Below are positions 1-9,491 of a DNA stretch of 64,000 nucleotides, piece after piece. The notes under the pieces were generated by a model. The model saw nothing but the letters and a program-made list of their open reading frames with translations, searched no databases and was not told the origin of the DNA. Position 1 is the stretch's first letter. Every line of letters begins with the position of its first letter. Position numbers and translations under genes: made by a program. Where the stretch lies: the NCBI GenBank assembly GCA_016342415.1, contig JAEIOD010000023.1, positions 25,363 through 89,362 of the forward strand, read 5' to 3'. This DNA comes from Clostridiales bacterium. GTDB taxonomy: Bacteria; Bacillota; Clostridia; Peptostreptococcales; Acidaminobacteraceae.

Positions 1-1091
1 TTATTCAGACCTACTTTTAAATCCAATGGACTAAAGGCATATCCGATTCGTAAGAAACCTTCCATATCAAGTGCTTTGCCGGGTACCAACATCACACCTT
101 TGGATTCAAGTAATTTTACGCAGAATTCTTCTGACGGCATATCGATATTGTATTTTAGAAATGCTGTTGTGCCTGATTTTGGTTTAACATACGTTATCAG
201 AGGTTCATTTTCTACCCATGCATCTAAGATCTTAATATTGTCTCGTACTATTTTATGGTTTCTTTTTATAATCTTCTCTTTGTGTTCGAGTGCTACGCCT
301 GCAAGGTAATCGTCGATTCTACCACAACTAATCGTTGTATAATCTCGTCTTCTATTGACCAGTTCAATGAACTCTTCAGAGCCGGCTAACCATCCAATCC
401 TAAGACCTGCTAAAGAAAAAGTCTTTGAGATACTGCCAGAGCTGATCCCTTTGTCATATAAGTCGACAATTGAAGTTGTAAAACCAGATCCTTCATGGTC
501 TAGTCCCCTATAAACTTCATCACAGATAATATAAGCATCTACTGTTTTAGCAATTTCAACAATTTTCTTTAAAAAAGCTTCATCCATTAAAGCACCGGTA
601 GGATTGTTCGGATTGTTGATACAGATCAATTTGGTATTGTCGTTTACATATGACTTTAATTCGTCCAAGTCCAAAAGAAAGTCATTCTCTGGTTTCAGTT
701 GAAGAATTTTGACGTCTGCACCATAAGCCTCTGGAATGGAATAGTGTTGTTGATAGGTTGGCAAGACCGAGATGACACGGTCACCGGGTTCTATCAATGC
801 AAACATTGTAAGGGCATTGGCACCAATGGCACCATGCGTCACTGTTATTTGTTCTGGCTGAACGTGTTTGTAAAGTGATTGGATGCCTTCTATTAACTTT
901 GGAGAGCCTTCAATATCACCATAACTCATTTGCATCTTTAAAATATGATGCATAATTTCATCTGTTCTGCCCGTCATTTCTAAAAGTTCTTCAACAGTCA
1001 TAGAATCAACACAACTTTCTGCTAAATTATGCTTGCAGTTGTTTTCATATAAGTTCATCCATATTTCCACACCAAAATCTTTAATCTTCAT
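1..1091 (-). CDS. PLP-dependent aminotransferase, class I/II fold (3' end cut by window)
   Basis: The reading frame opens with ATG at 1091 behind a GGGGGAG ribosome site and stays open to the window edge, so about 363 residues are visible and the C-terminus is missing. It shows the fold-type I aminotransferase signatures: an NNPNNPTGA loop, a CDEVYRG aspartate segment that contacts the PLP nitrogen, and SISKTFSLAGLRIGW with the Schiff-base lysine near residue 221. Such enzymes move amino groups between amino and 2-oxo acids in the cytoplasm; the substrate is not readable. The gene lies 9 bases after an ornithine cyclodeaminase-family gene in the same direction, so the two are probably one operon of amino-acid breakdown or interconversion, perhaps controlled by the divergent PucR regulator. 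A carbon-sulfur or C-C lyase of the same fold is a less likely alternative. Confidence 0.9.
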   Translation of the reverse strand, partial: MKIKDFGVEIWMNLYENNCKHNLAESCVDSMTVEELLEMTGRTDEIMHHILKMQMSYGDIEGSPKLIEGIQSLYKHVQPEQITVTHGAIGANALTMFALIEPGDRVISVLPTYQQHYSIPEAYGADVKILQLKPENDFLLDLDELKSYVNDNTKLICINNPNNPTGALMDEAFLKKIVEIAKTVDAYIICDEVYRGLDHEGSGFTTSIVDLYDKGISSGSISKTFSLAGLRIGWLAGSEEFIELVNRRRDYTTISCGRIDDYLAGVALEHKEKIIKRNHKIVRDNIKILDAWVENEPLITYVKPKSGTTAFLKYNIDMPSEEFCVKLLESKGVMLVPGKALDMEGFLRIGYAFSPLDLKVGLN

Positions 1092-1100
1092 GAGCTCCCC

Positions 1101-2114
1101 CTATAAATCGATAGTAATACCAAGTTGTTTTTCTTTTGCTAGTTCCAATGCTATTTTAGAAGTCATCAAATCTTGAAGTGCTATTCCCGTCGTATCAAAT
1201 ATTGTAATATCATCATCTGATGTACGTCCCGGTTTACGACCCAATATGATATCTCCCATTTCTGAGTAAATGTCATTTTCAGTTATGATCCCCGTTTTAT
1301 AAGCTTTTTCTGTTTCACCAACATTGATGGCTTGATGGATATCATCTACAACAACAATATTGCCTTTGAAAAGCTTTTCGTCAATTTCTTGTTTGCCTTC
1401 CATATCTGCACCGACACAACTGATATGTGTGCCAGGTTGTACCCAATCCTTTAGAATCATTGCCTGTCTTGAAGGTGTTGCAGTAATTATCACATGACTT
1501 GACTTAACGGCAGCTTCCAAATCAGTACCCGCTTCAAAAGTAATCTGTTTTGTGATAGCAAAATTATCTTTGAGCTTTTGAGCGATGGTTTTGATATAGC
1601 TGTGAGTTGTTTCAGCTGACATTGGATCATGTACGATAACTTTGTCTATAGATGGCATCGCGTAAAGAGTTGCTGCAATTTCAAATTGAGCAATATGTCC
1701 TGTTCCGACCATAAGCATGGTTTTCGAATCTTTTTTAGCCAAGTACTTGGCCCCAATTGCGCCTGCTGCGCCTGTTCTCATACCTGTGATATGATCTGCA
1801 TTTAGAATTGCTAGAGGGACACCAGTTTTTGCATCAAAGATCATAGTTGTACCAATCAAAAGAGGTAATCCCTTGTCTTTGTTGTCACCATACCAAGACA
1901 CCAATTTTAATCCGAAAATATCGGCACCTTTTAAATGACCAGATTTGATATCCATATCCGCTACTCCAGGATTAAATTCATGAAAAACCATAGGAAAAAG
2001 TGTTGTTTTGTCCTCTGCTTTTAGAATATACACCTGTTCTATGGCTTCAATCACCATAGGCATTTCCAAAACTTCCTCTAAAACCTTTTGATTTAAAACT
2101 TTTACTTGAAACAT
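1101..2114 (-). CDS. Ornithine cyclodeaminase / mu-crystallin family protein
   Basis: This 337-residue protein has the usual family length. It carries an NAD(P)-binding Rossmann turn GTGHIA at residues 137-142, a conserved lysine in GLKLVSW (residue 70) at the place of the catalytic or substrate lysine, and the MRTGAAGAIGA segment at 112-122 typical of the family. Members either cyclise ornithine to proline with loss of ammonia or act as NAD-linked amino-acid (for example alanine) or imine reductases; the sequence does not decide which. The start is well supported by AGGAGGT seven bases upstream. The stop is 9 bases before the start of the aminotransferase, which argues for co-transcription. 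The regulator on the other strand begins 132 bases away, so a shared control region is likely. Confidence 0.88.
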   Translation of the reverse strand: MFQVKVLNQKVLEEVLEMPMVIEAIEQVYILKAEDKTTLFPMVFHEFNPGVADMDIKSGHLKGADIFGLKLVSWYGDNKDKGLPLLIGTTMIFDAKTGVPLAILNADHITGMRTGAAGAIGAKYLAKKDSKTMLMVGTGHIAQFEIAATLYAMPSIDKVIVHDPMSAETTHSYIKTIAQKLKDNFAITKQITFEAGTDLEAAVKSSHVIITATPSRQAMILKDWVQPGTHISCVGADMEGKQEIDEKLFKGNIVVVDDIHQAINVGETEKAYKTGIITENDIYSEMGDIILGRKPGRTSDDDITIFDTTGIALQDLMTSKIALELAKEKQLGITIDL

Positions 2115-2245
2115 ATATGACCTCCTGTTTAATTAAGTGCTGTTTTATTTGTTACTTATATTTTATAGAATATTTAGACAATAGTATTTGTACAAAAGCA
2201 AAAAATAATATATCATTATTGTATAAAGTACAAAAAGGAGTCTTT

Positions 2246-3388
2246 ATGTCTATTATGGTATCAGAAGCAATGCAATTGAATCACTTAAAACCGTTAAACT
2301 TAATAGCTGGATCATCAGGTTTAAATAAAAAAATTGAAAAGATTGGCATATTGGATCACGAAATCATAGAAGGTATTCCAGGTATGTTTACATCAGGAGA
2401 TTTTGTTTTAACCACTTTTACACCCATAAGAGAAGATATGGATGCCATCATTAAATGCATTAAAGATTTGATAGAGTGTCGGGCAACAGCACTTGCCATC
2501 AAAAGCATCTATATAACAGAATTACCTCAAACCGCAATCGATTATGCCAACAAACACGACTTTCCTATTTTTATTTTTGGAAAGGATGTCTACTTTGAAG
2601 ATGTTATTGAAGATTTGATGATCGGTATGCAATCAAGGAGTCATATTGAGATATTGGAATCAAAAATTGATGTCCTTTATAAAAACGAATTAAAGCCTTC
2701 ACTTGTAAAAGAAATGGCCTTTGATTTAAATAGACATCTTCAATCTGAGCTACAAGTGTTTTTTTTGAAAGAAAAAAGGTATATAAATGATACAAAGATA
2801 ATTCGTATAGCTGAAAAGTATAAAAGAAGCAGGCATCAATATGAACAACACAGTGTGTTTAAGTACAAAGAAGGTTTACTGGTTATCTTTTCCTACCCAA
2901 AGATGAGTCTGAATCATGTGTCGATTGACCAGAAGTTCATCTTCAACTTACTGGGAATTGATGCCTCAAAATATTATATGGGTTCTAGCGAGATCTTATA
3001 TGATCTGATACATTTGGATCTTGGGATAAAACAAAGTATTTATGCATCGAAGGTCTGTGAATTAGAAGAAAAGGACAAAATCTCATATCGTGATATAGGC
3101 ATTTATAAACTGCTTTTACCTCATCAAGAGAGTATTTGGATCAAACGATATGTCGATGATATATTGGATCCGATTAACAATTACGACGATGGAAAACTTA
3201 TTGAAACTGCGCGAATTTATATACAGTGTGGTGGCGATATTTTAAGAACTTCTAAAGAGATGTTTCAACATAAGAATACCATAAGATATAGAATTCAGAA
3301 GATGAAGTCTCTTTTGAATGTATCGTTAGAGGGTGATTTTTATGAACAGTTGTCTATAGCAATCAAATGTGAAAGGCTCGTAAGGTGA
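2246..3388 (+). CDS. PucR-family transcriptional regulator
   Basis: The open frame extends upstream, but the ATG at 2246 has an AAAGGAG site six bases before it, giving 380 residues. Residues about 8-125 match the N-terminal PucR-type sensor region (GSSGLNKKI, then the SGDFVLTT segment). The C-terminus ends in the PucR helix-turn-helix, with the characteristic HKNTIRYRIQKMKSLL near residues 345-360. PucR proteins are cytoplasmic activators of purine or amino-acid catabolism genes. It is divergent from the ornithine cyclodeaminase/aminotransferase pair, which is the probable target, and is followed after only 4 bases by a short-chain dehydrogenase in the same direction. The inducer is unknown. 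Confidence 0.9.
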   Translation: MSIMVSEAMQLNHLKPLNLIAGSSGLNKKIEKIGILDHEIIEGIPGMFTSGDFVLTTFTPIREDMDAIIKCIKDLIECRATALAIKSIYITELPQTAIDYANKHDFPIFIFGKDVYFEDVIEDLMIGMQSRSHIEILESKIDVLYKNELKPSLVKEMAFDLNRHLQSELQVFFLKEKRYINDTKIIRIAEKYKRSRHQYEQHSVFKYKEGLLVIFSYPKMSLNHVSIDQKFIFNLLGIDASKYYMGSSEILYDLIHLDLGIKQSIYASKVCELEEKDKISYRDIGIYKLLLPHQESIWIKRYVDDILDPINNYDDGKLIETARIYIQCGGDILRTSKEMFQHKNTIRYRIQKMKSLLNVSLEGDFYEQLSIAIKCERLVR

Positions 3389-3392
3389 TCAG

Positions 3393-4235
3393 ATGAAAAA
3401 AAGAATCTTGATAACAGGAGCGACAAGTGGCATTGGATTAAAAACTGCAGAATCCTTGGCAGAACAGGGACATGAGCTTATTTTAGCTTGTAGAAATATA
3501 GAGTTTGCTGAATCCATAAGAGATAGATTGATCAACTCATTTAACAATCCGAAAATTGATGTGATACATTTGGATCTTTCCTCTTTTAGAAACATAAGGA
3601 TTTTTATAGACGAATTTAATCAGAAGTATGCATACTTGGATGTGCTTATCAACAATGCTGGTGCTTTCTTTGATAAAAAACATTTGTCTGAAGATGGTTA
3701 TGAAAAAACAATGGCAGTAAATTTTTTAGGACAGGTGTTGTTAACAGAAGGTCTACTGCCGCCTTTAAAAACACCGGAACATGCTAGAATAATAAATATA
3801 TGTTCAAAAGCTGCTTTTTCAGGAAAGCTTAATTTAACTGACACCATGTTTGTTGATCAGACCCCAAATTTTAAGGCGTATTCAGCGTCGAAACTTGCTC
3901 AACTTATGTATACCATTGATTTGTCCAATCGTTTAAAAGACAATCATATTACCGTAAATGCTGTTCATCCAGGCAGTGTAGCAACAGGTATTTGGAAAGG
4001 TGAAGGTTTGTTGATGAAATTGATTTCACCTATGATGAGAAATAAAGCGGATCAACCTGAAATGGCTGCTCAAACACCGGTATATTTGGCAACCTCGCCA
4101 GATGTTCGTTACAACACTGGGGAAATGTATGAGAAAGTAGACCATGTTATGTCACTACCACATCATAAACTAGAACCTGACACAATAAAAAATCTGATGA
4201 AGATAACTTATGAGATTTTAAAGATTACGATTTAA
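3393..4235 (+). CDS. Short-chain dehydrogenase/reductase (retinol-dehydrogenase-like)
   Basis: A 280-residue classical SDR. The cofactor loop TGATSGIG is at residues 8-15, the NNAG motif at 87-90, a catalytic serine at about 138 (ICSKA) and the YSASK active-site pair Tyr163/Lys167. ACRN after the second strand suggests NADP(H) preference. The length and the VHPGSVAT segment resemble the retinol dehydrogenase/WW-oxidoreductase-like branch common in Firmicutes. The gene starts 4 bases after the PucR regulator and probably shares its transcript. The substrate is not predictable. The next gene begins about 70 bases downstream with no clear terminator between them. Confidence 0.9.
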   Translation: MKKRILITGATSGIGLKTAESLAEQGHELILACRNIEFAESIRDRLINSFNNPKIDVIHLDLSSFRNIRIFIDEFNQKYAYLDVLINNAGAFFDKKHLSEDGYEKTMAVNFLGQVLLTEGLLPPLKTPEHARIINICSKAAFSGKLNLTDTMFVDQTPNFKAYSASKLAQLMYTIDLSNRLKDNHITVNAVHPGSVATGIWKGEGLLMKLISPMMRNKADQPEMAAQTPVYLATSPDVRYNTGEMYEKVDHVMSLPHHKLEPDTIKNLMKITYEILKITI

Positions 4236-4304
4236 TCATCACAAAATGTGGTGATTTTATTTTTGAAATGGGGTATACATACAATAATAGAGAAAGAGGT
4301 TTCT

Positions 4305-5129
4305 ATGGTGACGTTAAATGATTTGTTAGAACTTATAAAAAAAGATCATGAAACATTGATGATAGAAGCACATCAACAAATGCTGGCGAAGAAATGTTTC
4401 AAGTCTTATACCTTTCAATATAAAAGTCGGAGTTACGACATATTATTCAATTTGATGACTCTGGATTTTATTGCGCAGTCAAAGATGCCGGTGAGTTTAA
4501 GGTCAAAACTGAAATCGAGAATTATTGAAGAAGAATACTTAAAGTGGAAGTTTAAAAAAGAAGCTAGAGCTTTCTTTGATTTTTTAAGACTGAATTATGG
4601 TGATTTTGGAGACGTCGTTTTTACGGATGGCGAATCACCGGATTTTATTATTCACAATGCTAAAGACCATGGGTATGAAGTGACAGAAGCAACTGATGCA
4701 CATAATGCCAAATTTAACGAAACGGTATATCTTCTAACAGGTATGGATACCGATACCAATGATTATCATGTTTATCTCAAACAAATTGAAAAGACATTAA
4801 AAAATAAAAAAAGCAAGGATCATAGTTTCCAACAGAGACACTTACAGGCAATTGAAAGAATTCAAGAGAAAATCATAGAATGTATTTTAAAGAAAACTGA
4901 AAAATACAAGGAATATGAAGCGGATTTGGATTCTCGAAACATCATAGTTTTTAACAACCGTATCGGATTTAGAAGACAAAGTGATTTTGATAAAATATGT
5001 CATGATATCAAAAATAATGATACAATTAGTGCATCGAATATTGATAGTATCTTTATCATAAGCGGTACACATGATGTTATGGTGGAACTCAATAAATATG
5101 GCGACTTGATACAAGTGAAAAGAAAATGA
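4305..5129 (+). CDS. Hypothetical protein with possible PD-(D/E)XK-like core
   Basis: I do not recognise this 274-residue protein. The ATG at 4305 is preferred because GAAAGAGG lies just upstream; the frame itself opens earlier. It is charged, has no signal peptide and no membrane segment, so it is probably cytoplasmic. The middle contains DGESPDFIIHNAKDHGYEVTEA, in which an aspartate after a hydrophobic strand and an E-x-T on the next strand recall the D...ExK core of restriction-like nucleases, but the usual lysine is replaced by threonine. The following region (residues about 185-225) is rich in lysine, glutamate and glutamine and looks helical. No nuclease function is claimed. It follows the SDR gene and precedes a Fur-type box. 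Confidence 0.6.
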   Translation: MVTLNDLLELIKKDHETLMIEAHQQMLAKKCFKSYTFQYKSRSYDILFNLMTLDFIAQSKMPVSLRSKLKSRIIEEEYLKWKFKKEARAFFDFLRLNYGDFGDVVFTDGESPDFIIHNAKDHGYEVTEATDAHNAKFNETVYLLTGMDTDTNDYHVYLKQIEKTLKNKKSKDHSFQQRHLQAIERIQEKIIECILKKTEKYKEYEADLDSRNIIVFNNRIGFRRQSDFDKICHDIKNNDTISASNIDSIFIISGTHDVMVELNKYGDLIQVKRK

Positions 5130-5139
5130 TAAAATCTAT

Positions 5140-5154
5140 TGATAATCATTATCA
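5140..5154. promoter_or_regulatory. Perfect 7-1-7 Fur-type box
   Basis: The 15-base sequence TGATAATCATTATCA is an exact 7-1-7 inverted repeat and matches the Firmicute Fur consensus (TGATAATnATTATCA). It differs from the Zur and PerR versions at the diagnostic outer bases. It lies 98 bases upstream of the ZIP transporter ATG, so it probably represses that gene when iron is plentiful. Binding itself is inferred. Confidence 0.7.
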
Positions 5155-5251
5155 ATTAAGTTATTATATATGTATAAAGTATAACTTATATTACTAATAT
5201 AAATAAGGTGATAAATTTTGATTGCCTAAATTATAATAAAGGAGAAAAAAT

Positions 5252-6073
5252 ATGTTTGATTGGTTAGGACAATTTACGCCCGTGCAACAGGCACTGATAG
5301 GTACGTTATTTACATGGGGTGTGACAGCACTCGGTGCAAGTTTGGTTTTTTTCTTTAAATCAATAAACAAAACCGTATTGAATGGTATGTTGGGATTTGC
5401 AGCAGGTGTTATGATTGCAGCCAGTTTCTGGTCGTTATTAGCCCCTGGTATTGAAATGGCGGAAGAGCTCGGACAAACGGCTTGGTTGACTGCCGCAATT
5501 GGATTTTTACTCGGTGGTGGATTTTTATACCTAATAGATAAATTGTTACCTCATTTACATATGGGATTGGAGACCTCACAAGCTGAAGGTCCCAAAACAA
5601 GTTGGCAAAGAAGTGTTTTGCTGGTTTTGGCCATCACCCTTCATAATATTCCAGAAGGTCTGGCGGTAGGTGTTGCGTTTGGTGCTGTAGCTGCAGGGAC
5701 CGGTGGTGCAACTTTAGCTGGTGCAGTTGCTTTGGCAATTGGTATTGGACTTCAAAACTTCCCGGAAGGTGCAGCAGTTTCCATACCTCTTAGAAGAGAA
5801 GGCTTTTCAAGAAAAAAAGCGTTTTTATATGGACAGGCATCTGGTATTGTAGAACCGATCGCTGGTGTACTTGGTGCATTGGCAGTGATTAAAATGAGAC
5901 CAGTACTACCATATGCATTAGCCTTTGCAGCAGGTGCAATGATCTATGTTGTTATTGAAGAGTTGATTCCAGAAGCTCAAAGAGAAGAAGGTGGTTCTAA
6001 AACAGATGTTGCAACAATCGGTTGTATGATTGGATTTGCAGTGATGATGATTTTAGATGTGGCATTAGGATAA
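5252..6073 (+). CDS. ZIP-family divalent metal transporter (GufA-like)
   Basis: A 273-residue membrane protein with about eight hydrophobic segments. It carries the two metal-site motifs of bacterial ZIP proteins: HNIPEG at residues 131-136 and QNFPEG at 168-173, the second in the Gln form typical of the GufA branch. The loop around residues 98-118 holds His-rich HLHMG. ZIP proteins import Zn, Fe, Mn or similar divalent ions into the cytoplasm. AAAGGAG is placed seven bases before the ATG. A perfect Fur-type box upstream suggests iron control, so iron or manganese may be the real cargo rather than zinc. A terminator follows at once. Confidence 0.9.
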   Translation: MFDWLGQFTPVQQALIGTLFTWGVTALGASLVFFFKSINKTVLNGMLGFAAGVMIAASFWSLLAPGIEMAEELGQTAWLTAAIGFLLGGGFLYLIDKLLPHLHMGLETSQAEGPKTSWQRSVLLVLAITLHNIPEGLAVGVAFGAVAAGTGGATLAGAVALAIGIGLQNFPEGAAVSIPLRREGFSRKKAFLYGQASGIVEPIAGVLGALAVIKMRPVLPYALAFAAGAMIYVVIEELIPEAQREEGGSKTDVATIGCMIGFAVMMILDVALG

Positions 6074-6082
6074 AATAGTTGA

Positions 6083-6111
6083 GGCGTGATTTCTAAGAAA
6101 TCACGCCTTTT
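6083..6111. terminator. Intrinsic terminator between convergent genes
   Basis: A perfect 11-base-pair stem (6083-6093 with 6097-6107) around TAA is followed by TTTT on the plus strand, and A-rich bases precede it for the minus strand. It ends the ZIP transporter transcript and may also serve the chemoreceptor, whose stop codon is at 6113. Confidence 0.88.
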
Positions 6112-6112
6112 A

Positions 6113-8080
6113 TTATAATTTGAAAGTTTCTATAGACTGATTCAGTTCTTGAATCATTTCATTTAAACTACTGATTGAAGAAACAACTTCCTGAATAGAA
6201 GCAGATTGTTCTTCTGTTGAAGCGGAGATTTCTTCTGTTGCCGCTGCAGATTGCTGAGCAATGGAAGAAATGGATTCAATGGTTTCCAGAACGCTCATTT
6301 TTGAGTGATCTACTTTTGTAATACCATTTGCAAGTTCATGAATTTCCTCTAACATGCTTTTGCCTGTAACCGACATATCGTCAATCTTATGTTTGGCATC
6401 ATTGATGGTAGAATCAGCATTTTTAATGGTAAGATTGTTTTCGTTCATCTGTTCATGCGTTTCATTGATCAAATGACTGATTTCATCAATTGTCGATTGA
6501 ATCACATTGGTTGAGGCGGTTGATTCTTCTGCTAACTTTCTGATTTCATCTGCGACAACAGCAAATCCTCTACCGTGTTCACCAGCTCTTGCTGCCTCAA
6601 TCGAAGCATTTAAGGCCAAGAGGTTGGTTTGATCCGCAATGGTTCTAATGGCATCTACAACTGTTATGATATTACTTGATTTTACTAAAAGCATATCCAT
6701 TTTTTTAGAGGTGTTGCCAGTTGCCTTAGACGTCATATCAAAGACATCAATAACTTCTCCAAAAGCAGTATTAACATGCTGACTGCTACTATTTAAGTGT
6801 TCCGTCAGTTGAACCACTTGATTGACTTTGGTGTTCATAGCATTCAATTCTTCTGATAAGCCGTTTGTGATGTGAAGACTTTCAGAAGTTGCTGATGCCT
6901 GAGATGTTGCACCATCTGCAATCTCACTGACCGTTAAAGCAATCTCATCTGATACAATCCCCATTTGATTGGAAAGTTCCTTGATGTTATTAGATGATTT
7001 AATGGTTTCCTGAGCTGTTGTCTGGATATCGCCAATGATAGATCTTATAGCGTTGATGGTCTCCGTATAACTTCTAGCAAGAACACCTAGTTCATCGGTA
7101 CGATTCAATAATTTTTCTTCGATGTGTTTAGTAAAATCACCTTGAGCTGACTGTTCCAAACTTTCTTTTAAACCATCAATAGGCTTTCTAATATAAGATG
7201 AAATCAGTGTAGCGATGATAAATCCAAGAATGACTGCTATTAAAATTGTAACAGCCAAAACAGTGCTTTGCTCTCTGATAGAAGCGAAGGCTATTTCCGT
7301 TGGCAATTGAACAACAATTCCCCAACCGACATTTTCTAGATAAGTATAAGCTGCTAATTTTTCATCATCTTCCCAAACATACTTAGCGACACCAGTTTTC
7401 CCCGTCATGACTTCAGACACAGGTTTTAAAGCTGAGGCATCTTTCATCTCACTTACAAATTCAGCATTGGGGTGAGCGATGGTTTTTCCCAAATGATCTA
7501 CGATAAATGCATAACCGCCTTCTGGTGCGGATGTCTTAATGATATCACTTAATATTTCTAAATCAATACTGGCACCAATGACACCAATCACTTTGTTGTT
7601 TTTATAAACAGGTTCCGCTAAAACAATAATAGGTAGTCCTGTGGAACCGGAAATAAGAACATCTGAATAATTGGCATTGCCTTTCATGCCTTCAATAAAG
7701 TAAGCCCGTGTCGAACGATCTCCTAATTCACCGGATGTTTTATAAACCTGCATACCGGTTTCATCCATCACATAGATTTGACTGATCAGTGAAAAGTCAT
7801 TAACAATGCCTTTTAAGATGGCGTCCATTTGACTACCGTTTAAACTGGACACTTCAGAAGTCTTTGACGACATGGTCATCACTTCTTCAAGACCACTTAA
7901 ATTTACAGAAATCTCTTTTTTGATACTTTCTGCAAGATTCTCATTGACTGTATAGACATTGTCTTCAATTCTATTGAAAGTGGATATAAAATTAATAATA
8001 CTAATCGCGGATAATGGCAAAACAATGCTTAAAATAATAATGACTCTAAGTTTAAATTTTAGCTTTTGATAAAACTTCAT
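6113..8080 (-). CDS. Methyl-accepting chemotaxis protein with dCache sensor
   Basis: A 655-residue chemoreceptor in standard order. An N-terminal membrane helix (about residues 12-30) is followed by an extracellular Cache-type double PAS-like domain (about 40-270, with the typical YVMDETG, YKTSGE and GVIGASIDL strands). A second membrane helix lies at about 275-297, a HAMP linker near 300-355 and a long coiled-coil signalling domain. The hairpin tip is intact ([37 protein letters not shown] split over about residues 485-525), so it should couple to CheA/CheW. dCache receptors usually bind small molecules such as amino acids outside the cell. AGGAGG precedes the start. No other chemotaxis gene lies nearby, so this is an orphan receptor locus. 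Confidence 0.95.
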   Translation of the reverse strand: MKFYQKLKFKLRVIIILSIVLPLSAISIINFISTFNRIEDNVYTVNENLAESIKKEISVNLSGLEEVMTMSSKTSEVSSLNGSQMDAILKGIVNDFSLISQIYVMDETGMQVYKTSGELGDRSTRAYFIEGMKGNANYSDVLISGSTGLPIIVLAEPVYKNNKVIGVIGASIDLEILSDIIKTSAPEGGYAFIVDHLGKTIAHPNAEFVSEMKDASALKPVSEVMTGKTGVAKYVWEDDEKLAAYTYLENVGWGIVVQLPTEIAFASIREQSTVLAVTILIAVILGFIIATLISSYIRKPIDGLKESLEQSAQGDFTKHIEEKLLNRTDELGVLARSYTETINAIRSIIGDIQTTAQETIKSSNNIKELSNQMGIVSDEIALTVSEIADGATSQASATSESLHITNGLSEELNAMNTKVNQVVQLTEHLNSSSQHVNTAFGEVIDVFDMTSKATGNTSKKMDMLLVKSSNIITVVDAIRTIADQTNLLALNASIEAARAGEHGRGFAVVADEIRKLAEESTASTNVIQSTIDEISHLINETHEQMNENNLTIKNADSTINDAKHKIDDMSVTGKSMLEEIHELANGITKVDHSKMSVLETIESISSIAQQSAAATEEISASTEEQSASIQEVVSSISSLNEMIQELNQSIETFKL

Positions 8081-8152
8081 AAATCCTCCTTGATGATGGA
8101 TACTTCCTCTTGGTACTTCTCACAATTTGTAACCACTTTTGATAATAAAAAA

Positions 8153-8188
8153 GAACGACAAAAAAACGTGTTACGTCTTTTGTCGTTC
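8153..8188 (-). terminator. Terminator-like hairpin in the leader of the chemoreceptor gene
   Basis: The arms 8153-8163 and 8178-8188 pair perfectly over 11 bases (GAACGACAAAA with its complement) and can extend by ACGT/ACGT. Read on the minus strand the hairpin is followed by TTTTTTATT, a good intrinsic terminator. It stands 73 bases upstream of the chemoreceptor ATG and points toward it, so it either ends an upstream minus-strand transcript or acts as an attenuator. Confidence 0.6.
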
Positions 8189-8202
8189 GAAGTCTACTGT
8201 TT

Positions 8203-8222
8203 GGAAAAGTTGTAACTTTTCC
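8203..8222. repeat. 20-base palindrome upstream of the chemoreceptor
   Basis: GGAAAAGTT-GT-AACTTTTCC is a perfect 9-2-9 inverted repeat located 15 bases upstream (minus-strand sense) of the terminator-like hairpin. It could be an operator or the first hairpin of a structured leader. Confidence 0.5.
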
Positions 8223-8447
8223 CATAGAATTCTGACTCTTATATTATATTCCAAACTTAGATAAAATAATAGAATGTAATATAAGAAAAGACGTAAAATG
8301 TATTTTAAATAATTATACCCAAGTAAAAACAGAGTAATCTTGCTATCAATTAATATAATAGTAATCTTACTATAATGAAAATGTATTAATAATCCGATAT
8401 AATAGATATAGGAATACTCTGAGAATATCAGAAAGGATGAATAGAAT

Positions 8448-9482
8448 ATGTTGAAAGCGAAGAAACGCATCTTATCGATGACCTTAATTGGAGTCATCTT
8501 ATTTGGGATGCTTATTAATGTTTATGCAACACCATCGACTTGGGCGGAAGAGTTTGTCAAAGCGATGTTGTTAGAAGGGTTAGCAAGTGAAGAGATGCTT
8601 GATAGCGATAAGATGCAACAACCGATTACAAGGGAAGAATTTGCTGAATTGACTGTTAGGCTTTATGCCAAATCAAAAGGCAAAACGGTTGACGAACTCA
8701 TTGAATGGAATCCGTTTGTAGATTCAGACAATAAAATGGTCGCAAAAGCCTATAATATCGGTATTGTATCTGGTACGGGAGTTGATTCCGAAGACAGAAA
8801 ATTATTTTCACCCAATAATCTTGTAACACGTCAAGAGATTGCAGTCATGCTTGTAAAAGAATTAAAAATTCTTGATATCAATACCAGCAATAAAGGATCC
8901 TTGGTGTACTCTGATGAGGATACCATTTCATCATGGGCTTATGATGCGGTAGCATTTGCATCGGCAAATGGTATTTTATCTGGTGTAGGTGACAATAAAG
9001 TGGCACCAAAAGCCAATGCGACAAGAGAACAAGCAATGGTTCTAATTCATAAAATAGCTACTAAATATGGTTGGGTTGATAATCACTATACATCAAATCA
9101 GTTTAATGCAACGAATGCCTCACAAATTTTTGGCTTTACTGTACCGAATAATAATGCCTCTGAAGTCATCGTATTTAAACATAACAATGGTCTTAAATAT
9201 ACTATTTCCAATATGGTAGATAGTTATAAACCTAATATCAAACAACAACAAGTGGATATGATCAATATATTGTATCATTCGGATATGATCAAATACGATG
9301 CTTTAAAAACATTGTTTACACTGATTCAAAAAGGTTACGATCCAATCTCTAAATCATTCAATTCATCTGAAACTTTATATATAAATCTAAATACAGGCAA
9401 TACAACTACCACAAAGATCGCAGCTCCCTATATGACCTTTAAAGTAGACGGACAAATCGTAGTTGAGTATATCAACCAATAG
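8448..9482 (+). CDS. Secreted SLH-domain protein
   Basis: A 344-residue protein with a signal peptide (residues about 1-27: Lys/Arg start, hydrophobic core, VYA cut site) and three SLH modules at roughly 30-85, 88-145 and 150-212. Their usual signs are TREEFAEL, NLVTRQEIAVML and NATREQAMVLIHK, each after a short hydrophobic SGxG or FSP stretch. SLH modules hold proteins to pyruvylated wall polymer on the cell surface. The last 130 residues are unassigned and of mixed polar character. AAAGGATG precedes the ATG. The gene ends 9 bases before the 2270-residue IPT-repeat gene, whose ribosome site is next to this stop codon, so the two are translationally linked. It may be the wall anchor for its large partner. 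Confidence 0.9.
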   Translation: MLKAKKRILSMTLIGVILFGMLINVYATPSTWAEEFVKAMLLEGLASEEMLDSDKMQQPITREEFAELTVRLYAKSKGKTVDELIEWNPFVDSDNKMVAKAYNIGIVSGTGVDSEDRKLFSPNNLVTRQEIAVMLVKELKILDINTSNKGSLVYSDEDTISSWAYDAVAFASANGILSGVGDNKVAPKANATREQAMVLIHKIATKYGWVDNHYTSNQFNATNASQIFGFTVPNNNASEVIVFKHNNGLKYTISNMVDSYKPNIKQQQVDMINILYHSDMIKYDALKTLFTLIQKGYDPISKSFNSSETLYINLNTGNTTTTKIAAPYMTFKVDGQIVVEYINQ

Positions 9483-9491
9483 GAGGATGAC

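Larger units (their letters stand above)
8081..8447. other. Intergenic region between divergent chemoreceptor and SLH operon
   Basis: No credible gene is seen in these 367 bases; the open frame running through on the minus strand has low-complexity Ile/Tyr/Leu content and no ribosome site. The region holds the terminator-like hairpin and the 20-base palindrome on the chemoreceptor side. A second perfect 7-2-7 palindrome (ATAGTAA-TC-TTACTAT, 8358-8373) and a TATAAT at 8398-8403 lie on the SLH-operon side. Confidence 0.6.

Noticed and set aside
76..309. 77-codon plus-strand frame over the aminotransferase
   Set aside because: It lies wholly opposite the conserved aminotransferase reading frame.
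8171..8497. 108-codon open frame on the minus strand
   Set aside because: Composition is dominated by Ile, Tyr, Leu and Phe as in AT-rich noncoding DNA, no ribosome site is present, it overlaps the start of the SLH gene and runs into a terminator hairpin.
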